NCBI GenBank assembly: GCA_001038565.1
Contig: LFJO01000001.1
Location: 203,890 to 267,889 of the forward strand
DNA: 64,000 nt
Direction of reading: 5' to 3'
Source: Alkalihalobacillus pseudalcaliphilus
Lineage (GTDB): Bacteria; Bacillota; Bacilli; Bacillales; Bacillaceae_D
The notes beneath the pieces were generated by a model. The model saw only the letters and a list, made by a program, of their open reading frames with translations. It ran no database searches and had not been told where the DNA came from. The position numbers and the translations under genes were made by a program. This document shows, piece by piece, positions 35,342-44,481 of the stretch (position 1 is the stretch's first letter; the number at the start of each line of letters is the position of its first letter).

Positions 35342-36397
35342 TTGCATAAATTAGCCTTTATAGGGTTTGGAGTTGTTGGTCAAGGCTTAGCTGAGATCTT
35401 ACGAGATAAGCGAGAAGAGTTAAAGGCCAATCATGGCTTTGAAGCACAGATTGTCGCTATATCTGATTGGAACAAAGGGTCGCTTTATCATCCAGAGGGA
35501 CTTGATATTAACTTACTTTTAGAAACGGTTCAAGAAACGGGGTCACTAGAAGCTTATCCGACTAGTCAAGGCTTAAAAAGAGATTGGGATAGCATCAAAA
35601 CCATCAAAGAAAGTAATGCGGACACAATTGTTGAGGTATCTTACACGAATGTGGAAACCGGTCAGCCTGCCATTTCGCACTGTGAAGTCGCCTTTACGAG
35701 TGGTAAAAATGTCGTGATGACTAATAAAGGGCCAGTCGCATTGGCTTATCAAAAATTAACTAGATTAGCTGAGCAGCATCGGGTCCAGTGGGGATTTGAA
35801 GGGACCGTGATGAGTGGGACACCAACGTTAAGAATGCCACAATTAGCACTTGTAGGAAATCAAATGAAAGAAATTCGCGGTATTTTGAACGGAACAACTA
35901 ACTATATTCTTACTAAAATGGAAGAGGAAGAAGTATCTTATGAGACAGCTTTAAAGGAAGCTCAGGCACTTGGCTTTGCTGAGGCTGACCCAACTAGTGA
36001 TGTAGAGGGCTATGATGCCAGATATAAGGTCGTCATTTTAGCCAATCATATTATGAATGTCCCGTTAAAAGTGGAGGATGTTAGCTGTCAAGGGATTACC
36101 TCTATCACACCTGAACTCATAAGAACAGCACGAGCTGAAGGAAAGCGGTGGAAACTATTAGCCTCGATTAAACGGGGCGAAGAAGGCAAGGTAGTCGCTA
36201 AGGTCGCACCAGAAAAAGTGGATTTGGCCGATTCTTTAGCAGGGATTAAAGGAGCTATTAATGCGATTGCTTATGAGTGTGATTTAGTAGGAACTGTCAC
36301 ATTAAGTGGAGCAGGTGCAGGTAAAATCGAAACAGGTTATTCGTTATTAATTGATTTGATCCATATCGCAGGAAATAAACAGAAGGTTGTGATGTAG
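35342..36397 (+). CDS. Homoserine dehydrogenase-like NAD(P)-dependent enzyme
   Basis: 351 residues from TTG at 35342, 3 bases after the previous stop. N-terminal Rossmann motif AFIGFGVVGQGLAEIL, the family's VVMTNKGPVAL, the active-site region GTVMSGTPTLRMPQLALVGN, GILNGTTNYILTKMEEEE and AEADPTSDVEGYDARYK. The C-terminal ACT domain of Bacillus ThrA-type enzymes is absent. Such enzymes interconvert aspartate-4-semialdehyde and homoserine. Aspartate semialdehyde is the product of diaminobutyrate transamination, so the enzyme fits an ectoine-derived branch. Confidence 0.87.
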   Translation: MHKLAFIGFGVVGQGLAEILRDKREELKANHGFEAQIVAISDWNKGSLYHPEGLDINLLLETVQETGSLEAYPTSQGLKRDWDSIKTIKESNADTIVEVSYTNVETGQPAISHCEVAFTSGKNVVMTNKGPVALAYQKLTRLAEQHRVQWGFEGTVMSGTPTLRMPQLALVGNQMKEIRGILNGTTNYILTKMEEEEVSYETALKEAQALGFAEADPTSDVEGYDARYKVVILANHIMNVPLKVEDVSCQGITSITPELIRTARAEGKRWKLLASIKRGEEGKVVAKVAPEKVDLADSLAGIKGAINAIAYECDLVGTVTLSGAGAGKIETGYSLLIDLIHIAGNKQKVVM

Positions 36398-36417
36398 ACA
36401 TAAGAGGGGGAATATCG

Positions 36418-37854
36418 ATGAAAACAAAATTAATGAATCAAAAGATGTTTTTAGCGGGGAAATGGGTAACGAGGGAGCGGTTAATTAATGTGAAGAACCC
36501 TGAAGATGATTCAATCATTGAGGCAATTCCAGCTGCCTCAAAAGAGGATATGATTTTTTGTGTTGAGGAAGCAAAAGTAGGAGCGAAGATTATCTCGAAA
36601 ATGCCTGTTCATGAACGCATGGATATTATCCGAAAAGCTGCCGAATACATCTCTCAACATTTTGATAAATTTGCCGTAACGATCGCTACAGAAGGTTGTA
36701 AAACAATAACAGAAGCAAAAAAAGAAGTCACAAGAGCCATTGAGACGTTAAAAATTAGTGCCGAGGAAGCTCGTCGGATTGAGGGAAAGACGATTAGTTT
36801 TGATCAAATGCCAGGAAGTGAACAGCGTCATGGCTATTATTATCGCTTTCCAATAGGGGTTGTAGGAGCTATTACACCATTTAATGATCCGTTAAATCTA
36901 GTTGCACATAAAATTGGCCCGGCGATAGCAGCGGGCAATTCAATCATTGTCAAACCGGCGACTGAGACCCCTTTAAGTGCCCTATTACTCGCTGAAGCCT
37001 TTGAATATGGTGGCTTACCAGAGAAAGTATTATCCGTTATCACTGGCTATGGTCATGAAATTGGCGATATTCTAATTACGAGTCCTCACGTAAGAATGAT
37101 TAGTTTTACTGGTGGGCGTGAAGTAGGTGAGGCGATTGCTAGAAAGGCAGGATTAAAAAAGGTGAGTATGGAGCTAGGTTCGAATTCACCCGTCATTGTA
37201 CTAAAAGATGCTGATTTAGAAAAGGCGGTTGAATCAACAGTGTCTGGTGCTTTTTGGGCTGCTGGTCAGAATTGTATTAGTGTGCAACGTGTCTACATTG
37301 AAGAAGAAATTTATGAACGCTTTGAGCAGTTATTTTCCGATAGGGCAAGTCAGGTCACTATCGGTGAAAAACTAAGTGAGGAAACAAGTATGGGCCCACT
37401 CATTAATGTACGTGAGGCTAAGCGTGTTGAGCAATTAATAGAAGAGGCGAAGGAAAGAGGAGCCAAGGTGTCGGCAGGAGGAAGACGGTACGGTAATTAT
37501 ATCGAACCTACTGTGCTGACCAATGTCAATCGGCTAGACCCAATCGCTCAAGAAGAAATTTTCGGTCCAGTTGTGATTTTGTTCCCTGTCGGCAGCTTGG
37601 ATGTAGCAATAGCGGAAGCAAACGCGGTTGATTACGGATTACAGGCAGGTGTATTTACGAATAATCTCAAAGCCGCGAATCGAGTCATTCAGGAGCTAGA
37701 GGTCGGTGCCGTGATGGTGAACGACAGCAGTGATTACCGAATTGATGCGATGCCATTTGGTGGAGTAAAAGGTTCAGGGCTAGGTAGAGAAGGAATCGCT
37801 TTTTCCATTGAGGAGATGACAGAGCCAAAGGTTGTTTGTTATTTAAATGATTAA
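36418..37854 (+). CDS. Aldehyde dehydrogenase, possibly aspartate-semialdehyde-oxidising
   Basis: 478 residues. Cofactor and catalytic motifs are in place: GAITPFNDPLNLVAHKIGPA, KPATETPLSA, FTGGREVGEAIA, the general base Glu in MELGSNSPVIV, and the catalytic Cys in AAGQNCISVQRV; EEIFGPVV closes the fold. In the Halomonas pathway DoeC, an aldehyde dehydrogenase, oxidises aspartate semialdehyde to aspartate. Position at the end of the operon fits that role; methylmalonate-semialdehyde or lactaldehyde enzymes are alternatives. Confidence 0.85.
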   Translation: MKTKLMNQKMFLAGKWVTRERLINVKNPEDDSIIEAIPAASKEDMIFCVEEAKVGAKIISKMPVHERMDIIRKAAEYISQHFDKFAVTIATEGCKTITEAKKEVTRAIETLKISAEEARRIEGKTISFDQMPGSEQRHGYYYRFPIGVVGAITPFNDPLNLVAHKIGPAIAAGNSIIVKPATETPLSALLLAEAFEYGGLPEKVLSVITGYGHEIGDILITSPHVRMISFTGGREVGEAIARKAGLKKVSMELGSNSPVIVLKDADLEKAVESTVSGAFWAAGQNCISVQRVYIEEEIYERFEQLFSDRASQVTIGEKLSEETSMGPLINVREAKRVEQLIEEAKERGAKVSAGGRRYGNYIEPTVLTNVNRLDPIAQEEIFGPVVILFPVGSLDVAIAEANAVDYGLQAGVFTNNLKAANRVIQELEVGAVMVNDSSDYRIDAMPFGGVKGSGLGREGIAFSIEEMTEPKVVCYLND

Positions 37855-37907
37855 AGATAAGTAGTTCAGTTTTTGAGGAGAAATAAAAGGAATAGCATAC
37901 TAATTTC

Positions 37908-37941
37908 AAGACCAAATCGCACTATGATTTGGTCTTATATT
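37908..37941 (+). terminator. Terminator of the ectoine-type operon
   Basis: A perfect 11-bp stem AAGACCAAATC / GATTTGGTCTT with a 7-base loop, followed by a weak TATATTTG tract. Confidence 0.8.
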
Positions 37942-37990
37942 TGTTGATATATCAATGTTTTTCCCCTAAAATGAGCGATAATTATTAATG

Positions 37991-38164
37991 AGAGCTAGAG
38001 TAGATGGAAAGGGTTATATTTGCAAACTTCAAACCAAATGCACACAATACACATTGACCATTCTTAGAACAGTCTATAACTTTTGTGAAACCTACAAATC
38101 AGCCGATGGAAAAAGAATTACTCCTGCTCAACGGTTGGTACGACTGATAAAGTATTTACTTTAA
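37991..38164 (+). mobile_element. C-terminal transposase remnant
   Basis: A start-less open stretch encodes RVDGKGYICKLQTKCTQYTL then TILRTVYNFCETYKSADGKR and ITPAQRL, ending at TAA 38162-38164. This is the end of a DDE transposase, with the usual YNFC...K..TPAQRLG closing motif but truncated at both sides. No inverted repeats are visible. A dead insertion. Confidence 0.65.
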
Positions 38165-38212
38165 ATGATATACTTTACAAAAGATGAAACAACTTGGAAA
38201 TCGCCCAAGCTG

Positions 38213-38725
38213 TTATTTTATTTCTTCTACTAACTCTATCTTTTTAAATTCATACCCCATCAGCCTATTATTTTCGAGCGTACATTTATGTTCCAATACG
38301 GAAGAATTATTAAGTATTGTTGGAAGGAAGTGCGGTAACATTTCGCCTTCTCCGAAATTTTTTTCACCAAATAACCACGATATACGTTTCCAGTCTAAAA
38401 TTCCTTCATCAACCATCTTCGGAGTTTGGTAAATAAAATCGTTATGAATATCAACTAAGAAGACATATAATCCACCAAAATGAATTTTATCAACCTCCCA
38501 GGTAATAACACCTTTATATTTCGTTTGATTTTTAGTTATATCAATGCCTGTTTCTTCTTTTACTTCTCTAATCACGCACTCTAACGGTGTCTCGCCTTGT
38601 TCCATTTTACCTCCTACACCATTCCAAAGCCCCTTGGTAGGTGCTTTCTCTCTGTTTAACATTAAAATTTCATCTTGTCTCTTGATAAAACATAAAGTTT
38701 GTTTAAACAATAGCTTCTCCCCCAT
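38213..38725 (-). CDS. Nudix hydrolase
   Basis: 170 residues with a full Nudix box GVGGKMEQGETPLECVIREV-KEETGI (Gly x5 Glu x7 Arg-Glu-Val x Glu-Glu), near residues 37-60. The FIKRQDEILMLNREKAPTKG start and WNGVGGK resemble the 8-oxo-dGTP diphosphatase (MutT/YtkD-like) subgroup. It hydrolyses a nucleoside diphosphate linked to another group. The ATG at 38725 is the only plausible start. It stands alone. Confidence 0.85.
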   Translation of the reverse strand: MGEKLLFKQTLCFIKRQDEILMLNREKAPTKGLWNGVGGKMEQGETPLECVIREVKEETGIDITKNQTKYKGVITWEVDKIHFGGLYVFLVDIHNDFIYQTPKMVDEGILDWKRISWLFGEKNFGEGEMLPHFLPTILNNSSVLEHKCTLENNRLMGYEFKKIELVEEIK

Positions 38726-39142
38726 TATTGATTATTTTTAATCTTAACAAAATTATCAAATAATTGTTTAATTAAGCAAAAAAAGAACTTTAATTCTCTC
38801 AAATTCCTTATATTAATTACTCAATTAATTTAAATGGTATTTTTACTGTGAAATAAGTGGATTTTTTAAATGTTAATAGAAGTTTTCTCCACATTATTTG
38901 AACTACCTAATTAAAGCATCTGTTCTTTTTTGCTTTCAAATTTGGTAAATCCTTGGGATATTTAAGCAAGCCTTCACATATATATGTTTGAGTTCAAATT
39001 TCCTAAGGAGGCTGATGTGGTAGCAATGGTCATTCAAAGAGAATAAAAATAAATGTTAAACATGTGCACTCGTCAATGGATATGAGTAAGTTTGGCTAGT
39101 CGCACTCATCTTAGATTATACACATGAAAAGAGGGGTTCAAT
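38726..39142. other. Intergenic region without recognised gene
   Basis: AT-rich. A CTAAGGAGG sequence near 39002 precedes only ATG-TGG-TAG and another very short frame. It must contain the start signals for the Nudix gene (minus strand) and the DUF4190 pair (plus strand), but no clear promoter was found. Confidence 0.3.
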
Positions 39143-39403
39143 TTGGAGGAAACGAGAGTCGTTGTTCAAGCCCAGGAAAGTAATGGTTTAGCGGTATCAG
39201 CACTCGTCCTTGGAATTATTGGTTTAGTGTTGTTTTGGGTACCATTCATCCCATATCCACTTGCCATTTTAGCTTTAATATTTGGATTTATTGGATTAAA
39301 GAAGCAAGTGAAAAAGGGCCTCGCGATAACGGGCATCGTCACCGGTGCAGTAACACTTTTACTTAAGCTCTTATTTTGGATCGGTTTTGTCGGCATGTTA
39401 TAA
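39143..39403 (+). CDS. DUF4190-type small membrane protein
   Basis: 86 residues from TTG at 39143 (GAGGGG upstream). Two hydrophobic helices with the family pattern GLAVSALVLGIIGLVLFWVP and FGFIGLKKQVKKGLAITGIV. Function unknown for the family. It forms a pair with the similar gene 26 bases downstream. Confidence 0.7.
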   Translation: MEETRVVVQAQESNGLAVSALVLGIIGLVLFWVPFIPYPLAILALIFGFIGLKKQVKKGLAITGIVTGAVTLLLKLLFWIGFVGML

Positions 39404-39429
39404 GATTGATTGAATAAGGAGGTGCGTGT

Positions 39430-39705
39430 GTGACAAATCCATCACCTACCACTGCAAATAAAACGAACGGAAAAGCGATTGCTGCTATGGTGCTTGGTAT
39501 CATCTCATTAATTATCCCTTATGTCGGTATATTATTAGCGGTAGCAGGTATTATCTTGGCTGCCATGGCATTAAATGAAATCAAGGAATTTGGAGACCAA
39601 GGAAGAGGTATGGCTTTAGCTGGCCTTATTTGTGCCATCATATCCTTAGCGATTACCATTCTTGTCTTCATTTTTACTGTGTTATTAGGATTTATGTTTA
39701 TCTAG
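39430..39705 (+). CDS. DUF4190-type small membrane protein, paralogue
   Basis: 91 residues from GTG at 39430 after AAGGAGGTG. The same two-helix pattern: GKAIAAMVLGIISLIIPYVG and GRGMALAGLICAIISLAITI. Paralogous to the preceding protein and probably co-transcribed with it; they could form a hetero-oligomer. Confidence 0.72.
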   Translation: MTNPSPTTANKTNGKAIAAMVLGIISLIIPYVGILLAVAGIILAAMALNEIKEFGDQGRGMALAGLICAIISLAITILVFIFTVLLGFMFI

Positions 39706-39713
39706 CGTGAATG

Positions 39714-39758
39714 GTTGTTTATGAGATCGGTTAGAGGATCTTGTAAACAACTTTTTTA
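39714..39758 (+). terminator. Terminator of the DUF4190 pair
   Basis: GTTGTTTA pairs with TAAACAAC around an inner GATC/GATC-containing stem, followed by T6. Confidence 0.85.
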
Positions 39759-39816
39759 TGATGGGATAAAAGTATGGAGACTAACTATTTGGGAGGGAAA
39801 AATTCTGAATTTTTTG

Positions 39817-39890
39817 TTTACATAAAGACGAATGGTGTATATTATGGTGTTATTATCCTCCTTATTTTTAATTTATGGAGGTAAATTCCT
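39817..39890 (+). promoter_or_regulatory. Promoter and operator-like leader of the secreted glycosidase gene
   Basis: TTTACA (39817-39822), a 17-bp spacer and TATTAT (39840-39845). Downstream, TTATCCTCC...TGGAGGTAA and the motif TTATGGAGG-N4-TTCCT (39874-39890) form inverted-repeat patterns. The same promoter plus motif precedes the gene at 43019. Confidence 0.6.
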
Positions 39891-39941
39891 TTTTCATCTA
39901 GATAATCACATGAATAAAAAAAATGAAATGAAGGTGATGGA

Positions 39942-42836
39942 ATGAGAAAGTGGTATATGGTTGTCTGTTTTATCCTATTATTGGGTCTCATGCCTAGTAT
40001 CATGGCAGCCAATGATTCTGAAGATTTAATTGAAGTGGAGGCACCACCAGAGGATCCAACAATAGGCACAAGTGGTCCAATGAAAGAAATTAACTATATG
40101 GATGAAAACTTAGAGGGGAAAGCAGACTTTATTAGTTTGTTTACGACCGATTATGGTCAGGAAGTCTTTGTCAAACGCTTATGGGTAGCTGTTCAAGTTG
40201 ATAGTCAAAATCGCGTCACTCGCATGATTAATCCTTCCCATAATGGACAAGCTCCTGTATGGGAAGAAGAACAATATTTGGAGATTCCTGATGGAGGATA
40301 TGTTTTATTAGCTCATGATGATTCTTGGGCAAATAAAGATTTTCGAAAGTTTCTAGCCACGAATTTTACGTTAGGCGATGAAAGTAAGCTAAGGAAAAAT
40401 GGTGAATTGATTTCAGTGAGGGATTTAATGACAGGAGAAGGACCGCAAGCCCGAATCGAATTATCTAATCAAGCTTTATATACAGAAACGGCCAGTCAGA
40501 CAGACGTATCAGGACAAGTACGGAATCTAGTAGATGGTTCACAGTACGAGCTTTATGTGAATGGTGAAGATGTTTTTATAGCTGAAGACGGCAGCTTTAC
40601 TTTTCCATATACATTAGAATCACAGACGAATTATATAGATGTCGAAATTTATCAAGAGGGCCAGCTACATGATCGTCAGTCTTTAATCGTTTTTCGAAAA
40701 GAAAATCTCTCAGAGGATAAGCATGTTTTCCTTTGGGTAGAACAAGGTCCGAATGCGAGAAGGTTCCAAACATCTGACAGTATTTATGACATGCTTGTCC
40801 AGGCAAAGGACGCTGGTGTTACAGCCGTTGCTTTAGATGTTAAGGGGGTAGAAGGCTTTGCTTCCTATCAAAAAAATGATTTAACTAATCGTCCGTATGT
40901 TAGTGAGATGACCGCACCTGCTAGGTCTGGTTCAAATCCGGACTTAGATTTATTAGAAGAATTTATTAGGCACGGTCATGAACTAGGGTTAGAGGTACAT
41001 GCTGCCTTAAATGTTTTTGCAGAAGGATCGATTGCCCACAATGAATTTGCGGTTTTGGATGAGCATTTGGATTGGGAGGAACAGGTGTATCGGCATGAGG
41101 ATGGTGGTGATATTCTTCGATTAAGGGAGAGTGAATATGGACGAAGTGGAGCGCTTGTTGCTTTCGTAAATCCAGCGAACGAAGATGTTCGTGATTATCA
41201 GCTACGATCGTTTGAGGAAGTCATTAAAAATTATGATGTGGATGGTGTTTTATTAGACCGCGGTCGCTATGATAATTATTTTGCTGATTTCAGTGATGAA
41301 TCCAAGCGGCAGTTTGAAGAATTTCTGCATAAAAGAGGCAAGGAATTAGAAAACTGGCCAGCGGATATTTTTACTTACGATGGAGCAAGTCGCATTGATG
41401 GACCACTTATTAATGAGTGGTACACATATCGTGCACAAGTGATTAAAACATTTACAGAAGAAGTAAGGGGTTTAGTTGACCAATATAATGTGCAGGAGAA
41501 TAGAGCAGTGGAGCTCTCAGCTTATGTCGGTTCATGGTATGAAACCTATTATTTAAATGGAGTCAATTGGGCAAGTCCAAATTTTGAATACGATCCGCGC
41601 TTGCAGTTTCCGCAGGAGGAATTATATGACGAAGCGTATTATGAAACGGGCTATACCGATCAGCTAGATTTTCTAATGATTGGGACATATCAAAGGACAG
41701 CAGCAGAGATTAATCGCTATATTACTTTAGGAAATATCTTAACTAACGGTGAGATTCCGCTCTATGCGGGGATGGCCCTTGTGAATGTTCAAGAGCCTAG
41801 TTTGCAAAGAGAAGTATTTCAAGCAGGATTAAATAATACGAATGGATTAATGTTGTTTGATTATTCACAAGCCAACTTTGATGTGATTCAAGCATCGATT
41901 AAAAATGTGCCTTATGTTAAGAATTACGATTTGGGGATTAGTAATCCTATCGATTCACATTCCTCCATAACGGGCGATTTCTTTAATGTTAATAGGAATG
42001 ATAATAATTTAAACGTATATTCTAGTCAATTTGGACCGACAACCGGAACAAATACTTGGGGTGTTGAAGCTGTAGTTGATGGTTCGGGAACGGTCATAAA
42101 TGTTGTAAACAAACAGCAGGCCATTAATTGGAATTGGGCGCAGCCTGAGAATAATAATAGTGTCATTCCCGATGGTGGTTTTGTTATTTCTGCCTTGGAC
42201 GGCTCAGGTATTCGTGAGAAGCGGCAATTAGTCGCTAGAAGCTACCAACAAGGTGATCAGGTACGTGCTGCTTTATATCGCGGTTTTTTAGATTATGAGG
42301 AAGAGGAGTTCCCTCATGGCACAATCAACTTTCAAGGGAATGTCGAAGTAATAGGGGTCGGAAATGCGGCGGTTTATTTGAATGAAGAAGAGGTGACGGT
42401 CCTTCCAAACGGTGATATAGAAGAGGAGCTTGCCATAGAGCTAGGAGAAAATATCATCTCTATTAGAATTGAAGTGGATGGCTATATAACGCATCAGAGA
42501 GAATTCACCGTGTATGGTACCTGGGCAGAACTAGACTTACTTGAGCAGCTAGGAGAATTAAAAGATCTAGTAACCGAATATATTCAACACCCACCTGGAA
42601 TCCGTCAGTCCTTAGTCGTTCGATTGAATAAAGCAGAGGAATCTCTTTTAAAAGCCAAGCAATTCCTAGAGGATGGACAGGAGAGAAAGGCACTTCAAGA
42701 AAAAGAAAAAGCTCGGTCGGCTTTAGAAAAATTTACAGACCACGTGCAGAGACATGAAGGCAACCATATTAAAAAAGAACATGCAAAAAAACTCGTAAAT
42801 AAAGCAGATAACTTAAAGAGTTTGCTAGATTTATAA
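39942..42836 (+). CDS. Secreted glycoside-hydrolase-like TIM-barrel protein
   Basis: 964 residues with a signal peptide (residues 1-23, ending SIMA-AN). Residues about 90-260 are beta-rich. The barrel region (about 265-660) looks like the putative glycoside hydrolase (GHL10/alpha-amylase-like) superfamily: AGVTAVALDVKGVEGFASYQ, HELGLEVHAALNVFAEG, VAFVNPANEDVRDYQLRSFE, YDVDGVLLDRGRYDNYFADF and YVGSWYETYYLNGVNW. The Asp/Arg in DGVLLDRGRYDN are good catalytic candidates. A phosphodiester glycosidase-like domain may follow (about 665-790), then a beta domain and a Lys/Glu-rich helical tail (about 870-964) that could bind the cell wall. It shares the barrel with the cytoplasmic protein at 51464-52624. 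Its substrate is unknown. Confidence 0.75.
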   Translation: MRKWYMVVCFILLLGLMPSIMAANDSEDLIEVEAPPEDPTIGTSGPMKEINYMDENLEGKADFISLFTTDYGQEVFVKRLWVAVQVDSQNRVTRMINPSHNGQAPVWEEEQYLEIPDGGYVLLAHDDSWANKDFRKFLATNFTLGDESKLRKNGELISVRDLMTGEGPQARIELSNQALYTETASQTDVSGQVRNLVDGSQYELYVNGEDVFIAEDGSFTFPYTLESQTNYIDVEIYQEGQLHDRQSLIVFRKENLSEDKHVFLWVEQGPNARRFQTSDSIYDMLVQAKDAGVTAVALDVKGVEGFASYQKNDLTNRPYVSEMTAPARSGSNPDLDLLEEFIRHGHELGLEVHAALNVFAEGSIAHNEFAVLDEHLDWEEQVYRHEDGGDILRLRESEYGRSGALVAFVNPANEDVRDYQLRSFEEVIKNYDVDGVLLDRGRYDNYFADFSDESKRQFEEFLHKRGKELENWPADIFTYDGASRIDGPLINEWYTYRAQVIKTFTEEVRGLVDQYNVQENRAVELSAYVGSWYETYYLNGVNWASPNFEYDPRLQFPQEELYDEAYYETGYTDQLDFLMIGTYQRTAAEINRYITLGNILTNGEIPLYAGMALVNVQEPSLQREVFQAGLNNTNGLMLFDYSQANFDVIQASIKNVPYVKNYDLGISNPIDSHSSITGDFFNVNRNDNNLNVYSSQFGPTTGTNTWGVEAVVDGSGTVINVVNKQQAINWNWAQPENNNSVIPDGGFVISALDGSGIREKRQLVARSYQQGDQVRAALYRGFLDYEEEEFPHGTINFQGNVEVIGVGNAAVYLNEEEVTVLPNGDIEEELAIELGENIISIRIEVDGYITHQREFTVYGTWAELDLLEQLGELKDLVTEYIQHPPGIRQSLVVRLNKAEESLLKAKQFLEDGQERKALQEKEKARSALEKFTDHVQRHEGNHIKKEHAKKLVNKADNLKSLLDL

Positions 42837-42843
42837 GAATTTG

Positions 42844-42884
42844 AATAAGCTACCCCCTGATTAAACGAGGGGGTGGCTTATTTT
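42844..42884 (+). terminator. Terminator of the secreted glycosidase gene
   Basis: AATAAGC-T-ACCCCCT pairs with AGGGGGT-G-GCTTATT, followed by TTTT. A very stable stem. Confidence 0.9.
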
Positions 42885-42911
42885 AGATGTCAGAATATTT
42901 ACGAAAAAATG

Positions 42912-42987
42912 TTTACAAAGCTAGAGGTGGTCGTTATAATTGGAGGTATAATCCAATTATTTTATAAGTTATGGAGGATTATTCCTC
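42912..42987 (+). promoter_or_regulatory. Promoter and operator-like leader of the glycan-use operon
   Basis: TTTACA (42912-42917), a 17-bp spacer and a perfect TATAAT (42935-42940). The inverted repeat ATTGGA-N7-TCCAAT (42939-42957) and the perfect GAGGATTATTCCTC palindrome (42974-42987) follow. TTATGGAGG...TTCCT is shared with the leader at 39874-39890, so one regulator, perhaps the RpiR protein of this operon, may control both. Confidence 0.6.
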
Positions 42988-43018
42988 TTTTATTCTGTTG
43001 CGGAATGAGGTGGTAAGT

Positions 43019-43687
43019 ATGAATCAAGACCAGTTTATGAATGGCTTTTATAAATTTTCTATCATGTTTATGAGATTAGCTTACGTCAACCTTTTATGGC
43101 TCCTCTTCATGGCTGCTGGACTTATTTTATTCGGTTTTTTCCCAGCTACAATCGCTTTATATACCGTGGTTAGACAATGGGTTCGTGGCAATCTTGACGT
43201 ACCAGTCTTCCAAACTTTTTTCCAAACCTTTAAAAGTGAATTTGTTAAAGGGAATGCAATGGGACTTGTTTACTTTGTCATTGGTTTTATTTTGTATATT
43301 GATATTTTATATTTTTCTTCGCCTACAACCATTACCTCTTTGATTTTTTATTACTTCTTCTGGGTTGTCACTTTTATTTATTTACTGGTAGGTTTCTTTA
43401 TATTTCCTGTCTATGTTCAATATCAACAGAAGTGGTGGAATTATTTTCGAACCTCCATTTTTATCATGTTAATGAATCCGGTTGTTGTCATCTCCTACAT
43501 TCTCTTAATAGGTAGTACGGGAATTATTATGAGAGCTTTACCGGGGTTAATCCCACTATTTTCAGGAAGTGCACTTGCTTTTGCTTTATGTATGATTAGC
43601 CAGCGTGGCTTTAGGAAAATGGAGCAAATACAAGAGGAAAGAGAGCAACCTAATAGCAGAACAAAAATAAGTACGTCCGTAAGATAA
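43019..43687 (+). CDS. DUF624 (YesL-like) membrane protein
   Basis: 222 residues with five hydrophobic helices and the family's N-terminal pattern FYKFSIMFMRLAYVNLLWLL and GFFPATIALYTVVRQWVRG. DUF624 proteins are nearly always encoded with carbohydrate ABC importers of the LplB/YtcP type and are thought to assist them, but their role is unproven. The ATG at 43019 follows GAGGTGG; an in-frame ATG at 42971 would put the operator inside the gene. Confidence 0.82.
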   Translation: MNQDQFMNGFYKFSIMFMRLAYVNLLWLLFMAAGLILFGFFPATIALYTVVRQWVRGNLDVPVFQTFFQTFKSEFVKGNAMGLVYFVIGFILYIDILYFSSPTTITSLIFYYFFWVVTFIYLLVGFFIFPVYVQYQQKWWNYFRTSIFIMLMNPVVVISYILLIGSTGIIMRALPGLIPLFSGSALAFALCMISQRGFRKMEQIQEEREQPNSRTKISTSVR

Positions 43688-43707
43688 GAAAACAGAGGTT
43701 GGGGTGA

Positions 43708-44430
43708 GTGTCGTTGAATCAAGATTTATTTCTACAAGAAATAAAAGGCCAGTTAATCGTTTCCTGTCAGGCCTTACCTGGAGAGCCGTTATACGGAGCG
43801 GATCATATGGCAAAGATGGCTTTGGCTGCTAAGCAAGGTGGTGCAGCAGCGATAAGAGCTAATAGTGTGACTGATATACTTGCGATCAAAGCAGAGGTGG
43901 ATTTACCTGTAATCGGGTTAATTAAGCAAAATTACAAAGATAGTCCGGTATTTATTACACCAACAAAAAAAGAAGTGCAGTTATTGATAGAAGCCGAAGT
44001 GGATGTGATTGCCATTGAAGCAACCTTTCAAGAAAGGCCAAATCAAGAACGCTTTGAAGAGTTAATTGATTTGGTTAGAAATTCTTGTAATAGCTTGATT
44101 ATGGCGGATGTTTCAACGTATGAAGAAGGGTTTAAGGCAATAGAGCTTGGGGTTGACCTCATCTCTACAACGTTATCAAGTTATACCTCTTATACAAAGG
44201 AACGGGAAATACCGGATTTGCCGTTAATTGAACGATTATCTCAACAGTCACCCATTCCTATTATTGCAGAAGGAAATATTAAAACGCCGGAAGAGGCAGC
44301 GAAGGCCATACATGCTGGAGCCTATGCTGTAGTTGTAGGTGCTGCTATTACGAGGCCACAAATTATTACAAAAAGCTTCTATGAGGCTGTTCAAGAAGCA
44401 AGCGTAGGGTTGAATGTGAAGCGTTCCTAG
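43708..44430 (+). CDS. nanE: N-acylglucosamine-6-phosphate 2-epimerase
   Basis: 240 residues. A TIM-barrel enzyme that converts N-acetylmannosamine-6-phosphate to N-acetylglucosamine-6-phosphate. Family motifs: LIVSCQALPGEPLYG, GGAAAIRANSVTDILAIK, PVIGLIKQNY, IAIEATFQERP, MADVSTYEEGFKA, and IIAEGNIKTPEEAAKAIHAG with VVGAAITRP for phosphate binding. Starts GTG 43708 and TTG 43714 are both possible behind GGGGTGA. Its presence shows that the operon handles ManNAc or a compound yielding it. Confidence 0.92.
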   Translation: MSLNQDLFLQEIKGQLIVSCQALPGEPLYGADHMAKMALAAKQGGAAAIRANSVTDILAIKAEVDLPVIGLIKQNYKDSPVFITPTKKEVQLLIEAEVDVIAIEATFQERPNQERFEELIDLVRNSCNSLIMADVSTYEEGFKAIELGVDLISTTLSSYTSYTKEREIPDLPLIERLSQQSPIPIIAEGNIKTPEEAAKAIHAGAYAVVVGAAITRPQIITKSFYEAVQEASVGLNVKRS

Positions 44431-44481
44431 GAATGAGTGCTGTAATATCGAACCAAACTCCACATGAAGGGGGTAGCGTGT

